Origin: Thermosynechococcaceae cyanobacterium Okahandja
GTDB taxonomy: Bacteria > Cyanobacteriota > Cyanobacteriia > Thermosynechococcales > Thermosynechococcaceae
NCBI GenBank assembly: GCA_041530395.1
Contig: CP136945.1
Coordinates: forward strand, 930,001 to 994,000
Direction: 5' to 3'
DNA: 64,000 nucleotides
A program made the translations under genes and the position numbers. The notes under the pieces were generated by a model. The model worked only from the letters and a program-made list of their open reading frames with translations, was not told the DNA's origin and ran no database searches. Below, in pieces: positions 17,445 to 25,976 of this stretch. The first letter of the stretch is position 1, and the number at the start of each line of letters is the position of its first letter.

Positions 17445-18109
17445 AGTAAGCCCCGGTAGCGAATAAAGATCAGTACCGCCGCCCAAGACCCCAAGGCCAC
17501 CTTAAAGGCAATAAGGATATTGAGCCAGGGAATCATCCCGCCACTGGGGAGGGTGCCAAACTCGCCGAGGGGCAACCTAACCTCCATTAGGGTACTCGCG
17601 CCACACAGGATAAAGACAATGACAAAAATTTTCTCCCAGGTAGCGGCATGGAAGCGGCGATAAATATCCTCTAGCCACTCAGGGGCAGAGGTAATGGCCA
17701 CCAGACCAATGGCGGTGCCCCCCGCCACACCCGCCGCAAAGCCTCCCCCCGGACTGAGGTGCCCCCGCAGCGCCAGTTCAATACACACAAGGGAGCAAAT
17801 CGTAGCGCCAAAGCGCGCCAGAACAATGGAGGGCTGATCGTTAAAGCGGCTGACATGCCCGAGGGGCGCTTCGTTGGCGAGGAGGTAATAGGACCCCAAA
17901 ATGGCAATGGTGAAGACCACCACCTCAAAAATGGTGTCGTAGAGACGGTTGCGCAAAATCACCGCCGTTACCGCATTGGGCACCCCCGCTTCCGTCACCA
18001 AGGTATTGACAATGGGGGCGGTTGGCTCTGAAAAAAAGGTGGGCAAGGCCACCATTTTAATGAACAGTAGCAGCGCCGCAAGACCGTAAATGAGGGTCAT
18101 GATACTCAT
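17441..18109 (-). CDS. mrpB: Mrp-type Na+/H+ antiporter subunit B
   Basis: MrpB is a membrane subunit of the multi-protein Mrp cation/proton antiporter. The product has an N-terminal helix pair, then the MnhB core: LYDTIFEVVVFTIAILGSYYLL and the strongly conserved GHLSPGGGFAAGVAGG block, with further helices to the C-terminus. It starts at the ATG at 18109, which overlaps the TGA of the preceding gene (ATGA). It is the last gene of the cluster. The extra N-terminal helices make it longer than MnhB of Firmicutes, as is common in cyanobacteria. Confidence 0.9.
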   Translation of the reverse strand: MSIMTLIYGLAALLLFIKMVALPTFFSEPTAPIVNTLVTEAGVPNAVTAVILRNRLYDTIFEVVVFTIAILGSYYLLANEAPLGHVSRFNDQPSIVLARFGATICSLVCIELALRGHLSPGGGFAAGVAGGTAIGLVAITSAPEWLEDIYRRFHAATWEKIFVIVFILCGASTLMEVRLPLGEFGTLPSGGMIPWLNILIAFKVALGSWAAVLIFIRYRGLL

Positions 18110-18636
18110 GGGACAGCTTCCTCGGTTGGGGTTAGAGGGTAGTACACAACGTCGCTCCATGCGGTTAGGGTGGGCTTTAGGAGCGTGTAAAGGCGAGCCA
18201 CCCGCGTCATGGTCACCAATTGTCGATCTTCCTCGGCACAGAGGGCATGAATCTGCCGCTCGTGTAGGGCAGTTTTTAACTGATCGAAGTTGGGATAAAC
18301 AATCAACTCCACCCGTAAATGGTGGGGTGCCACTGCTGTCCGTAGCGCCTCTAGGAGCGGATCAAGGGTATCGGTGGAAAGTGCTGAGGCCAGAATTCCT
18401 AGCCGCAGCACCAGAGAGGAGCGCACCGCCACGGCGTAGAGCATAATCGAGAGCATGGTGCCCACCAAGGCTTCGGTGAGGGCGACATCGGCGGCTCCTA
18501 GGACGGCGTAAATGAGGGCGGCAACCGCCCCGACAATACCGCGAATCACTAGGGCATGGTAGGGATTTGTTTGAAACACCAGCATCAGGGCGGTGAGGGG
18601 CAACAGGGCCGTAACAGCAATCAGCCAGTTATCCAT
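18106..18636 (-). CDS. MrpA C-terminal-like (DUF4040/MbhD-type) antiporter subunit
   Basis: The first 90 residues form three membrane helices with LIRGIVGAVAALIYAVLGAADVALTEALVG, the DUF4040/MbhD pattern that corresponds to part of the C-terminal extension of MrpA in Firmicutes. The soluble tail (about residues 100-176) is not recognised. I start at the ATG at 18636 (MDNWLIAV); it overlaps mrpG by 8 bp. The open frame extends 12 codons further upstream but without family support. It stands in for the missing MrpA tail in this cluster. Confidence 0.8.
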   Translation of the reverse strand: MDNWLIAVTALLPLTALMLVFQTNPYHALVIRGIVGAVAALIYAVLGAADVALTEALVGTMLSIMLYAVAVRSSLVLRLGILASALSTDTLDPLLEALRTAVAPHHLRVELIVYPNFDQLKTALHERQIHALCAEEDRQLVTMTRVARLYTLLKPTLTAWSDVVYYPLTPTEEAVP

Positions 18637-18910
18637 CGCTGTCCTCCCCTTGGGAGCAGTAGGCAAGCACATACCCGAGAATTGTGTTCCAAAGGGCCAG
18701 GGAAATCACCGCCAGCAGCAGCAGTGGCCACTCCCGCGGAATGCGCAGCAGCACCCCCAGCATTATGGCCATGGAGCCAAGGGTATCGGAAATGGATAAG
18801 TAGTGCAGCTTAAACAGGGGCGATCGCCGTCCCACCAGCGGCCATGTGCCCCACAGCCACAGAAAAAGACCAAAACTAATGCAGGCATAACTGAGCCATT
18901 GTAAAAGCAT
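18629..18910 (-). CDS. mrpG: Mrp-type Na+/H+ antiporter subunit G
   Basis: The 93-residue protein has three predicted helices with the MnhG pattern: an early LFLWLWGTWPLVGRRSPLFKLH segment and a conserved DTLGSMAIMLGVLL block, where family members usually have a Gly-rich D.LG. turn. It lies 12 bp after mrpF and overlaps the DUF4040 subunit gene by 8 bp, consistent with one mRNA and coupled translation of small membrane subunits. Confidence 0.88.
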   Translation of the reverse strand: MLLQWLSYACISFGLFLWLWGTWPLVGRRSPLFKLHYLSISDTLGSMAIMLGVLLRIPREWPLLLLAVISLALWNTILGYVLAYCSQGEDSDG

Positions 18911-18922
18911 GTGCCCCGCCCC

Positions 18923-19183
18923 CTAAAGATTTGCCACATCCCGTAGTCGGCGCAGAATCTGAGCCAACAACATCAGGGCACCGTTGCCAACGCTGAGGAT
19001 AATCACACCGACAATGCCAATCATCCAATCATCCCGATCCACTGATACCATCAAGATCATGATGGCTGCCTTGGTGGCAATGCTGGCAAAGGCCAACATT
19101 TTTGACCAGATGTGCTCCCCCTTCCAAGCAGCGTACAGGGGAATACACAGAATCAGCAGCATCAGTACCAAAAACGCCGTCAT
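18923..19183 (-). CDS. mrpF: Mrp-type Na+/H+ antiporter subunit F-like
   Basis: The 86-residue product is almost entirely hydrophobic, with three predicted helices and a DDWMIGIVGVI loop in the position of the conserved MnhF acidic turn. Similarity is weaker than for the other subunits, so the call leans on position between mrpE and mrpG. Its ATG overlaps the end of mrpE (19180-19183). Confidence 0.75.
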   Translation of the reverse strand: MTAFLVLMLLILCIPLYAAWKGEHIWSKMLAFASIATKAAIMILMVSVDRDDWMIGIVGVIILSVGNGALMLLAQILRRLRDVANL

Positions 19184-19602
19184 TGGCCGCCCTCCTCGTG
19201 TGCTGGTCTTGCCTGTGGCCGTTGCTGCACCAGTTCGTGTACCTCAAACCACCCCTGCTCGTCGTAGTGCAGCACAATAGTTTTGGGGGTAAAGGTAATG
19301 GCAAAAATATCGAGAAAAATTAACCCGGGCGATCGCGTCGGACTGACCGGTTGGCGCACCACAGCTTCATGGCGATGGGGGCGCAGCAGAATTTCAATCG
19401 CTTCGGCGTAGGCGCGGGGTACCGCCATAGCCACTTTGCCAAGGGTACTTAACCACTGCCGCAGGCTGGCTGCCCGCACCCGACCGTGGGGCAGGAGTAA
19501 GGACACCACCACGCCAATAATGATATTCACTAGGCCAAAATCCGCCGTCAGTAGCAGCCAAATCGTTAACCGTAGGGCAACGTTCAGGTAATTGATTGTC
19601 AT
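19180..19602 (-). CDS. mrpE: Mrp-type Na+/H+ antiporter subunit E
   Basis: The 140-residue product has the MnhE layout: two N-terminal hydrophobic helices with the family segment TADFGLVNIIIGVVVSLLL, then a soluble half ending in the block LDIFAITFTPKTIVLHYDEQ, where relatives carry the same S.T.TPGT-like strand. The start at 19602 overlaps the mrpD stop as ATGA. The longer open frame up to 19725 lies inside mrpD and is not coding. Confidence 0.85.
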   Translation of the reverse strand: MTINYLNVALRLTIWLLLTADFGLVNIIIGVVVSLLLPHGRVRAASLRQWLSTLGKVAMAVPRAYAEAIEILLRPHRHEAVVRQPVSPTRSPGLIFLDIFAITFTPKTIVLHYDEQGWFEVHELVQQRPQARPAHEEGGQ

Positions 19603-21026
19603 AGGGCTAACCAAATCAAGCCAATCAGGAGCAGCAGGATCATCCCCAGTAGGTGCTCTAAGCGCTCCCATGCCCCCCGCCATGCGGACTCCCAGCGGGA
19701 CACCCCCAGCCCGACAAGGAGCCACCCCACCACCGGTGGAATCAAGGAGGGCAGAAGTTTTTCAGGGGTGTAAGCCTCTAGATAACCGGCATTGGCCAGC
19801 ACCAGCCCCCCCAGCAGGACAAGGGTGGCCGCACTATAGCCTAGGGGCAGTGGGGTTGAGGATGGCTGCCGCGGAATAAACACCAGTTTGCTATAGATCG
19901 TGGCCGTCAAGACGCTTGCCCCGTACAGCAGCCCTTGCTGCCATGGCTGCAAATAACTCATCGTCAAGGCTTTGGCAGCAAATCCCCCCAACAGGGGAAT
20001 GCCAATAATGCCGTAGCCTGCAACCATCATCGCGATCGCCACGGGGCGCACCATACCCTGCTGCCGGAGTTCGCCGAGGCGGTAGTGGTTCAGTTCCCCC
20101 ACACTCAGAAATAAACTGGCCTTTGCCAGCCCGTGCATCAGCGCATACACCCCCGCTGCTGCCGGAGAAATAATCACCCAACCCAGTTGACCAAGGGTAC
20201 TAAAGCTCAGTAAGCGCCGCACATCATCCGCTAAGAGTGCCAACACCGGCCCAAAGAAAATAGAGCAGAGGGCAAAGAGCTGCACAATGTAACCTATTCC
20301 CTCGTAGAGCAGACTCAGCCGCGCCAAGGTAAACACACCTGCATTTTCAACAATCCCGGCCAACAGTGCCGCCACCACCGGCGCTGCCACCACGTTGGTT
20401 TGGGGCAACCAAAGACCGCTGACAAAAATCGCCCCCTTGGCCAGCAGGGCCATCAAAATCAGTGCCACTGCTTCTGGGGGTGCTTGCATCAGCACTTGAA
20501 ACGAAAAGCTGTGGCTGGCCTGATAGACAAAGCCCACCCCCATCAGATAAAACAGCATCGCCACATTGCTCACCATCAGGTAGCGCAGGCCAATCCACAG
20601 GGGGCGATCGCTGCGGGGATAGGCAATTAACAGAAAAACAACAATCCCTAGCACTTCCAAGTTGACATAAAGGCTGAGGAAATCTGCCGAAATAAAGACC
20701 GTATTGGCACTGCCGTGGAGCAAGCACAGCAGCACATAAAAAAAGGCGCTATAGTTCCCCCGCCATGTATAGAGCACCACCGCCAACAGAACGAGGGCAT
20801 TGGTCACAATAAAGTAGCCGCTCAGGCTGTCAATTTGCAGGCTAATGCCAAAACTATCCATCAGCACAAACGAGAGGTTGATGTCCTGGATGGTGATGGC
20901 TAACCCCACACAGAGCGACAGCAGGGCGATCGCCAAGGTCAGCCCCCGCGCCACCACTGGCAGTAGGTAGAGGGTGAGCCCGGCCACAAAGGGTACTAAA
21001 ATCCAGGCGATCGCAAAATGAGTCAT
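19599..21026 (-). CDS. mrpD: proton-conducting antiporter subunit D (NuoN/MrpD family)
   Basis: The roughly 475-residue membrane protein has about 14 hydrophobic segments and belongs to the proton-translocating antiporter family shared by NuoL/M/N and MrpA/D. The conserved glutamate on the fifth helix appears in LYVNLEVLGIVVFLL, and a lysine is kept in the middle helix (LMALLAKGAIFVSGLWLPQ). I start at the ATG at 21026. It is the only ND-like subunit inside the cluster. The gap to mrpC is 11 bp. Confidence 0.88.
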   Translation of the reverse strand: MTHFAIAWILVPFVAGLTLYLLPVVARGLTLAIALLSLCVGLAITIQDINLSFVLMDSFGISLQIDSLSGYFIVTNALVLLAVVLYTWRGNYSAFFYVLLCLLHGSANTVFISADFLSLYVNLEVLGIVVFLLIAYPRSDRPLWIGLRYLMVSNVAMLFYLMGVGFVYQASHSFSFQVLMQAPPEAVALILMALLAKGAIFVSGLWLPQTNVVAAPVVAALLAGIVENAGVFTLARLSLLYEGIGYIVQLFALCSIFFGPVLALLADDVRRLLSFSTLGQLGWVIISPAAAGVYALMHGLAKASLFLSVGELNHYRLGELRQQGMVRPVAIAMMVAGYGIIGIPLLGGFAAKALTMSYLQPWQQGLLYGASVLTATIYSKLVFIPRQPSSTPLPLGYSAATLVLLGGLVLANAGYLEAYTPEKLLPSLIPPVVGWLLVGLGVSRWESAWRGAWERLEHLLGMILLLLIGLIWLAL

Positions 21027-21037
21027 TGGCAAATTCT

Positions 21038-21382
21038 TTACAAATACTTCTGATCAATTTCATCGGTTTCGAGGGTGGGGTTATCCCGCGCCAGCTTCAT
21101 TGCCGCCACCAACATCAAGGTTTGAATCGATAAACCAATCACAATCGCCGTCAAGATCACCCCCTGGGGTACCGGATCCGCGTAGGCAATGGTCGGTGCC
21201 GCCCCCGGCCGCAAAATCGGTGTCACCACCCCGCTATGGGTGGCAATAACCACAAACAGGGCAATCACCCCCGTGCTCATCACATCCATCGTCACAATCT
21301 TCATCAGCAGATTTTTTTTAACAATGGTGGCCAAAAACCCCACCAAAATAGTGATAAAGATACTGGCTTCCAAATAAATCAT
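21038..21382 (-). CDS. mrpC: Mrp-type Na+/H+ antiporter subunit C (NuoK-like)
   Basis: The 114-residue product has three helices and the NuoK/MrpC signature around ADPVPQGVILTAIVIGLSIQ, which in characterised homologues carries the conserved DP..QALVLTAIVI motif. Its start overlaps the stop of the CPA2 exchanger by four bases, so the exchanger and the Mrp subunits are translationally coupled. Confidence 0.92.
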   Translation of the reverse strand: MIYLEASIFITILVGFLATIVKKNLLMKIVTMDVMSTGVIALFVVIATHSGVVTPILRPGAAPTIAYADPVPQGVILTAIVIGLSIQTLMLVAAMKLARDNPTLETDEIDQKYL

Positions 21383-22740
21383 GGGGCTTGCTCCTCTAGG
21401 GTGACCATGGGCGGCTCACTACGGCCAAAGGCTAGGCGCAACAGCGGCGGCGCCACAAAGGTGGTCAAAATCACCATAATGACAATGGCCACCTCAAGGG
21501 GCTTATCAAAGGCACCCACCGCCGTGCCAATACCGGCAAACACCAGCCCGACTTCGCCCCGCGGTACCATCCCCAAGCCAATAGCCAAGCGATTAACTCC
21601 CGCTTGACCAAAGACCAGCCAGCCACTGCTGAGCTTCGTCAGAATACCGATTACCACCAAGAACCCGGCCAGCACCAATCCTGCCCGATTTTCCGTCACA
21701 AAGGGGTTGAGCAGGGTTAAATCTGACTTTGCCCCCACCACCACAAAGAAGATCGGCACCACCAAATCCGAGACCGGTTTAATCAGTTCTTCCAGTTCAT
21801 GGCGGGCATCGGTTTCATCCAGCACAAGACCCGCTGCAAACGCCCCTAAAATGGCCTCTAACTGCAAGGCATCTGCAAGAAAGGCCATCAAAAACGCAAA
21901 ACCAATCGCAGGAATAACCACATTGCCACGGGTTTTTAGGGCCGCGACTACCCCCACAAAGGTTTTGTTAAAGACATTCCCAAAGAGGATGGCACCCCCC
22001 AGAAACGCCACCGAGCTAACAATCAGTACCACCACATGGGTAATGTCCGCCGTGCCGGTTTTCGCCAAACTGGCAACGACCGCTAAGACAATAATGCCCA
22101 GTACATCGTCAATAACTGCGGCACCAACAATAATTTGGCCTTCCCGAGATTGCAGTTGCCCTAATTCCGCCAGCACCTTTGAGGTAATGCCAATACTGGT
22201 GGCGGTCAGAGCCGCCCCGGCAAAAATGGCCGGAATGGTCGGCGTATGGAACAGGGTAATGAGGCCAACCGTTCCCAAGACAAAGGGCAGCGCCACCCCC
22301 GCAACCGCCACCACCACCGCCTGCACCCCTACTTTTGTGAGTTGGCGCAGATCTAACTCCAGGCCAATTTCAAAGAGGAGGATAATGACCCCCAATTCCG
22401 CCAAGATGTTAATGACCTCGGACTGGATGTCAAACACCGCCCCTAGGGCCGTAGTATCGAGGTGATGCACCCACTGCACCAGTTGCAGGATCACCGAGGT
22501 ACCGGCGGTTCCGCCACCTTCCGGAAAGACCACCAGATGTAACACCGAAACCCCAACAATAACCCCCGCCAACAATTCCCCGAGAACCGGCGGCAAACCA
22601 AGGCGTTGAGTGACTTCGCCCCCCAGCTTGCTGGCAAAATGAATCGTCACCAAACTCAAGAGCACGCTCGCCAACACTGCCGCCGCTGGTGCTACGTCCG
22701 TAGCCAGTGGCAGAAGAGGAACACTAAGGGAGCTTAACAT
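21379..22740 (-). CDS. CPA2-family Na+(K+)/H+ antiporter (NapA/NhaS3-like)
   Basis: The 453-residue membrane protein is a monovalent cation:proton antiporter of the CPA2 type. The conserved acidic pair in the ion site is represented by VGAAVIDDVLGIIVLAVV (Asp-Asp on helix 6), and GLPPVLGELLAGVIVG gives the family N-terminal helix. In Synechocystis the related NhaS3 is an essential Na+/H+ antiporter of the thylakoid. It is the first gene of the Mrp cluster and shares ATGA with mrpC. Its upstream region faces ndhD1, so both promoters lie in the 22741-23058 gap. Confidence 0.88.
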   Translation of the reverse strand: MLSSLSVPLLPLATDVAPAAAVLASVLLSLVTIHFASKLGGEVTQRLGLPPVLGELLAGVIVGVSVLHLVVFPEGGGTAGTSVILQLVQWVHHLDTTALGAVFDIQSEVINILAELGVIILLFEIGLELDLRQLTKVGVQAVVVAVAGVALPFVLGTVGLITLFHTPTIPAIFAGAALTATSIGITSKVLAELGQLQSREGQIIVGAAVIDDVLGIIVLAVVASLAKTGTADITHVVVLIVSSVAFLGGAILFGNVFNKTFVGVVAALKTRGNVVIPAIGFAFLMAFLADALQLEAILGAFAAGLVLDETDARHELEELIKPVSDLVVPIFFVVVGAKSDLTLLNPFVTENRAGLVLAGFLVVIGILTKLSSGWLVFGQAGVNRLAIGLGMVPRGEVGLVFAGIGTAVGAFDKPLEVAIVIMVILTTFVAPPLLRLAFGRSEPPMVTLEEQAP

Positions 22741-23058
22741 TGCGTTTTACCTTGGGAGTTGCCGGGGGGCATAGACCTAAACCAGACTTTACCATCCTCG
22801 TGAGGCTTACTTTTCATAGCATTGCCCGCTGCCCGAATTGTTGGTGGCAATCCACTGCTGCGAACCGACCATTGCCGATCTTACCCTTGTTGGTGTCAAT
22901 GCATATATTACTCTAAATAGATTTTAGTCAATGTCATGGGTGCGAACTTTATAATCTAGAAAAATACTTAACAATTTGCAACATTAGGACGAATAGGTAT
23001 ATATTCTTATTCAGATGCTTTAACTGTTTACTGGACTCGTCCCTTGGGGGTTTGTCTA
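22741..23058. other. 318-bp divergent intergenic region between the antiporter operon and ndhD1
   Basis: I see no gene here. The ndhD1-proximal half is AT-rich. It probably holds the promoters of both divergent transcription units. Confidence 0.6.
22927..22955 (+). promoter_or_regulatory. candidate ndhD1 promoter
   Basis: TATAAT at 22950-22955 is a perfect -10 box; a poor -35 (GTCAAT, 22927-22932) lies 17 bp upstream. The predicted start near 22962 would give a leader of about 97 nt before ndhD1. Confidence 0.4.
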
Positions 23059-24687
23059 ATGAGTGTCCAATTTCCTTGGCTAACTGTCCTCACCCTGTTG
23101 CCGCTAGTGGCGGCGCTTTTAATTCCCGTGTTACCGGATCGCAACGGCAAGACAGTGCGCTGGTATGCGCTGGCCATTGCTCTGGTTGAGTTTGCGCTGT
23201 CGGCAACGGTCTTTTGGCAGCACTACGATGCCCAGTCGGCTCAGATTCAACTGACCGAAACCGTGGCGTGGTTGCCCCAGATTGGCTTGAATTGGTCACT
23301 GGCGGTGGATGGCCTAGCGGTTCCCCTGATTTTGCTGACGGGTCTAGTCAATACAGTGGCGATTTTTGCGGCGTGGCAGGTGAAGCAGAAGCCACGCTTA
23401 TTTTATTTCCTGATGTTGGCGCTCTATAGTGCCCAAGTGGGCGTGTTTGCGGCTCAAGACCTAATCCTCTTTTTCCTGATCTGGGAATTGGAACTGGTGC
23501 CAGTCTATCTTCTGATCTCGATTTGGGGTGGTCCTAAGCGGCAGTACGCGGCCACCAAGTTTATTCTCTATACCGCTGTTGGCTCGCTCTTTATCCTGTT
23601 GGCGGGGCTGGCGATGGCCTTTTACGGTGGTGACTTTACCCTTAACATGGCGGCCTTGGGGCTGAAGGATTACCCCTTAGCCTTAGAACTGTTTGCCTAT
23701 GCCGGGTTCTTGCTGGCCTTTGGGGTGAAGCTGCCGATTTTCCCGCTGCATACATGGCTGCCGGATGCCCACGGCGAAGCCTCGGCGCCTGTCTCGATGG
23801 TGCTGGCGGGGGTGCTCCTGAAAATGGGGGGCTATGGCCTGATCCGCTTTAACCTGCAAATGCTGCCGGATGCCCACATTTACTTTGCGCCGGTCTTGAT
23901 TGCCCTCGGGGTGGTGAACATTGTCTATGGTGCCCTGACCGCCTTTGGCCAGGAAAACCTGAAGCGGCGGCTGGCCTATTCGTCGATTTCCCACATGGGG
24001 TTTGTGCTGCTGGGGATTGGTGCCCTCAACAGCATTGGTTTGAACGGTGCCATGCTGCAAATGCTCTCCCACGGCTTAATTGCCGCCGTGTTGTTCTTCT
24101 TGGCGGGGGTGACCTACGAGCGCACCCACACCCTAGCGATGGAAAAAATGAGTGGTATTGCCCAGTCGATGCCGAAAACCTTTGCCCTCTTTACGGCGGG
24201 GTCGATGGCCTCGTTGGCATTGCCCGGTATGAGTGGTTTTGTGAGTGAACTCACGGTGTTTTTGGGGCTGACCAACAGTGATGCCTACTCCACCACGTTC
24301 AAAGTGGGGGTGATTTTCTTGGCCGCCGTGGGGCTGATTATTACGCCGGTGTATTTGCTGTCGATGGTGCGGCGGGTGTTTACCGGCAAGCAGGCGGGCG
24401 ATATGTTTGACAAGCTGCTGCTGGATATTAACCCGCGTGAAACGTTTATTGCCCTGTCGTTGCTACTACCTATTCTGGCGGTGGGTCTCTATCCGAAGCT
24501 GGCCACCCAAACCTACGATGTGACCACAACGGCGATCGCCACCCACGTCCATGCGGCTTTGCCTGCCATTGCCCAGCATCACTTGCCGCTTTACGCTCAG
24601 TTGACCCAGTCGGCACCGACACTGCCCTCGGAAGCTACTGTTGCCGGTCGCCTTCAGGGGATTGGGGCAGGATCGTTCTCTCAGTAG
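23059..24687 (+). CDS. ndhD1: NAD(P)H-quinone oxidoreductase subunit 4 (NdhD1)
   Basis: NdhD is a proton-pumping membrane subunit of cyanobacterial NDH-1, which passes electrons from ferredoxin to plastoquinone for respiration and cyclic flow. The roughly 542-residue protein has the expected antiporter-like helices: [16 protein letters not shown] with the key Glu, [21 protein letters not shown] with the middle Lys, and [13 protein letters not shown]. Close agreement with NdhD1/D2 blocks suggests the respiratory NDH-1L form rather than the CO2-uptake forms (D3/D4). I start at the ATG at 23059 (MSVQFPW). It stands alone on its strand. Confidence 0.93.
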   Translation: MSVQFPWLTVLTLLPLVAALLIPVLPDRNGKTVRWYALAIALVEFALSATVFWQHYDAQSAQIQLTETVAWLPQIGLNWSLAVDGLAVPLILLTGLVNTVAIFAAWQVKQKPRLFYFLMLALYSAQVGVFAAQDLILFFLIWELELVPVYLLISIWGGPKRQYAATKFILYTAVGSLFILLAGLAMAFYGGDFTLNMAALGLKDYPLALELFAYAGFLLAFGVKLPIFPLHTWLPDAHGEASAPVSMVLAGVLLKMGGYGLIRFNLQMLPDAHIYFAPVLIALGVVNIVYGALTAFGQENLKRRLAYSSISHMGFVLLGIGALNSIGLNGAMLQMLSHGLIAAVLFFLAGVTYERTHTLAMEKMSGIAQSMPKTFALFTAGSMASLALPGMSGFVSELTVFLGLTNSDAYSTTFKVGVIFLAAVGLIITPVYLLSMVRRVFTGKQAGDMFDKLLLDINPRETFIALSLLLPILAVGLYPKLATQTYDVTTTAIATHVHAALPAIAQHHLPLYAQLTQSAPTLPSEATVAGRLQGIGAGSFSQ

Positions 24688-24791
24688 CCGTGAATGGCAG
24701 TAATGAGGCATTCGTTGCTAAAGTGGAGTAACGGCATTCCTGCCCTTGGGCAGATTGCATAAACTGAATAAGGTGATTCAATACGCGCTCT

Positions 24792-25019
24792 ATGAGTAAT
24801 CTTGAGAAACAAATTGAGCAAGCCCGTGAGGAAGCCCATCAAGTCTGTGATACGGAAGGGGCAACCTCTGGCCAGTGTGCCGCTGCCTGGGATGCCCTAG
24901 AGGAACTGCAAGCCGAAGCTGCCCATCAGCGCACAGAGCAGCAAGAGCACAAAACCTCGTTTCAGCAGTACTGCGACGATAACCCCGATGCGGCAGAGTG
25001 TCGGATTTACGACGACTAA
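24792..25019 (+). CDS. cp12: CP12, Calvin-cycle redox switch protein
   Basis: CP12 is a small, largely disordered protein that in the dark ties GAPDH and phosphoribulokinase into an inactive complex; thioredoxin releases it in light. The 75-residue product has both cysteine pairs (CDTEGATSGQC and CDDNPDAAEC) and the central AWDALEEL motif, so both redox loops should work. Length is typical. It is followed after 9 bp by a fructosamine kinase gene on the same strand. Confidence 0.95.
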   Translation: MSNLEKQIEQAREEAHQVCDTEGATSGQCAAAWDALEELQAEAAHQRTEQQEHKTSFQQYCDDNPDAAECRIYDD

Positions 25020-25028
25020 GGCATTCCG

Positions 25029-25928
25029 ATGGCATTTGGTGCCATGAGTCGCTGGTCACAACTGTGGGATCGTCTTGAGGCGGCAACGGGTCAGCGACTC
25101 CACGACGGTCAGGCCATTGCCGTGGGTGGGGGCAGTATTAACGAGGCTTACGTTTGGCAGCACCCCACCCAGCGGTTGTTTATTAAATTTAACCGACCTG
25201 AGCGAGAGGCCATGTTTAGGGCTGAAGCTCTGGCTCTTAAGGCATTGGCGCAGGTACAGGCTATCCGGGTTCCCACCCCTATACTCTGGGGCAGCCTTGA
25301 GGGAGCCAGCTTTTTAGTGCTGGAGTATTTATCCCTCACTAGCCATGGGGACTGGTGGCAGATGGGGGTAAAGCTGGCGCAGCTTCACCAACAGGGGCAA
25401 GGCGATCGCTACGGTTGGTCTGAAAATAACACGATTGGTGCCACTCCCCAGATTAACCCTTGGTCAGACAACTGGGGTGAATTTTTCCGTGACGCTCGCT
25501 TGCGCTACCAGTTTGATTTGGCGCGACGGCGGGGTGGGGTGTTTCCCCAGGCGGAGGCGCTCCTTGAGCAGGTGAGCCATTGGCTCAACCATCAACCCGT
25601 CCCTACGCTGGTGCACGGTGATCTGTGGTCCGGGAATGCGGCCTTTATCCGGGGTGGCGATCCCGTTATTTTTGATCCCGCCAGTTACTACGGCGATCGC
25701 GAGGTGGATTTAGCCATGACGGAGTTGTTTGGCGGCTTTCCGCGGGCATTTTATGACGGTTACACAGCCACGTATCCCCTTGCGGCGGGGTATGAACAGC
25801 GCAAGACAATTTACAACCTGTACCACATCCTCAACCACTTTAATTTGTTTGGCGGCAGCTATGGGGCACAGGCAGAGCGAATGATGGCGCAGATTTTGCA
25901 CTCAAAGACTCGGGTCTCCGGCCATTAG
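25029..25928 (+). CDS. fructosamine kinase family protein
   Basis: The product (299 residues from 25029, or 291 from the ATG at 25053) is a small-molecule kinase of the FN3K/aminoglycoside-phosphotransferase fold. Visible motifs are GGGSINEAYVW for nucleotide binding, FIKFNR with the catalytic-site Lys, HGDLWSGN near residue 195 with the catalytic Asp, and FDPASYYGDREVDLAM for metal binding. Relatives phosphorylate ketosamine adducts on glycated proteins so that they fall off (deglycation). It sits 9 bp behind cp12, so the two may share an mRNA. Confidence 0.9.
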   Translation: MAFGAMSRWSQLWDRLEAATGQRLHDGQAIAVGGGSINEAYVWQHPTQRLFIKFNRPEREAMFRAEALALKALAQVQAIRVPTPILWGSLEGASFLVLEYLSLTSHGDWWQMGVKLAQLHQQGQGDRYGWSENNTIGATPQINPWSDNWGEFFRDARLRYQFDLARRRGGVFPQAEALLEQVSHWLNHQPVPTLVHGDLWSGNAAFIRGGDPVIFDPASYYGDREVDLAMTELFGGFPRAFYDGYTATYPLAAGYEQRKTIYNLYHILNHFNLFGGSYGAQAERMMAQILHSKTRVSGH

Positions 25929-25935
25929 GGCCGCC

Positions 25936-25944
25936 TGATATAAT
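25936..25944 (+). promoter_or_regulatory. extended -10 promoter for hisS
   Basis: TGATATAAT combines a TGn extension with a perfect TATAAT (25939-25944). No -35 box is evident, as expected for extended -10 promoters. Transcription should begin near 25951, leaving a leader of about 26 nt before hisS. Confidence 0.5.
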
Positions 25945-25976
25945 ACCTCTGTTCTATAACAGATTGTCATTGCAGG

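Noticed and set aside
21707-22465. 252-codon open frame opposite the CPA2 antiporter
   Set aside because: It is an antisense shadow: rich in Ser, Thr, Pro and Lys without any domain, and the opposite strand encodes a clear antiporter.
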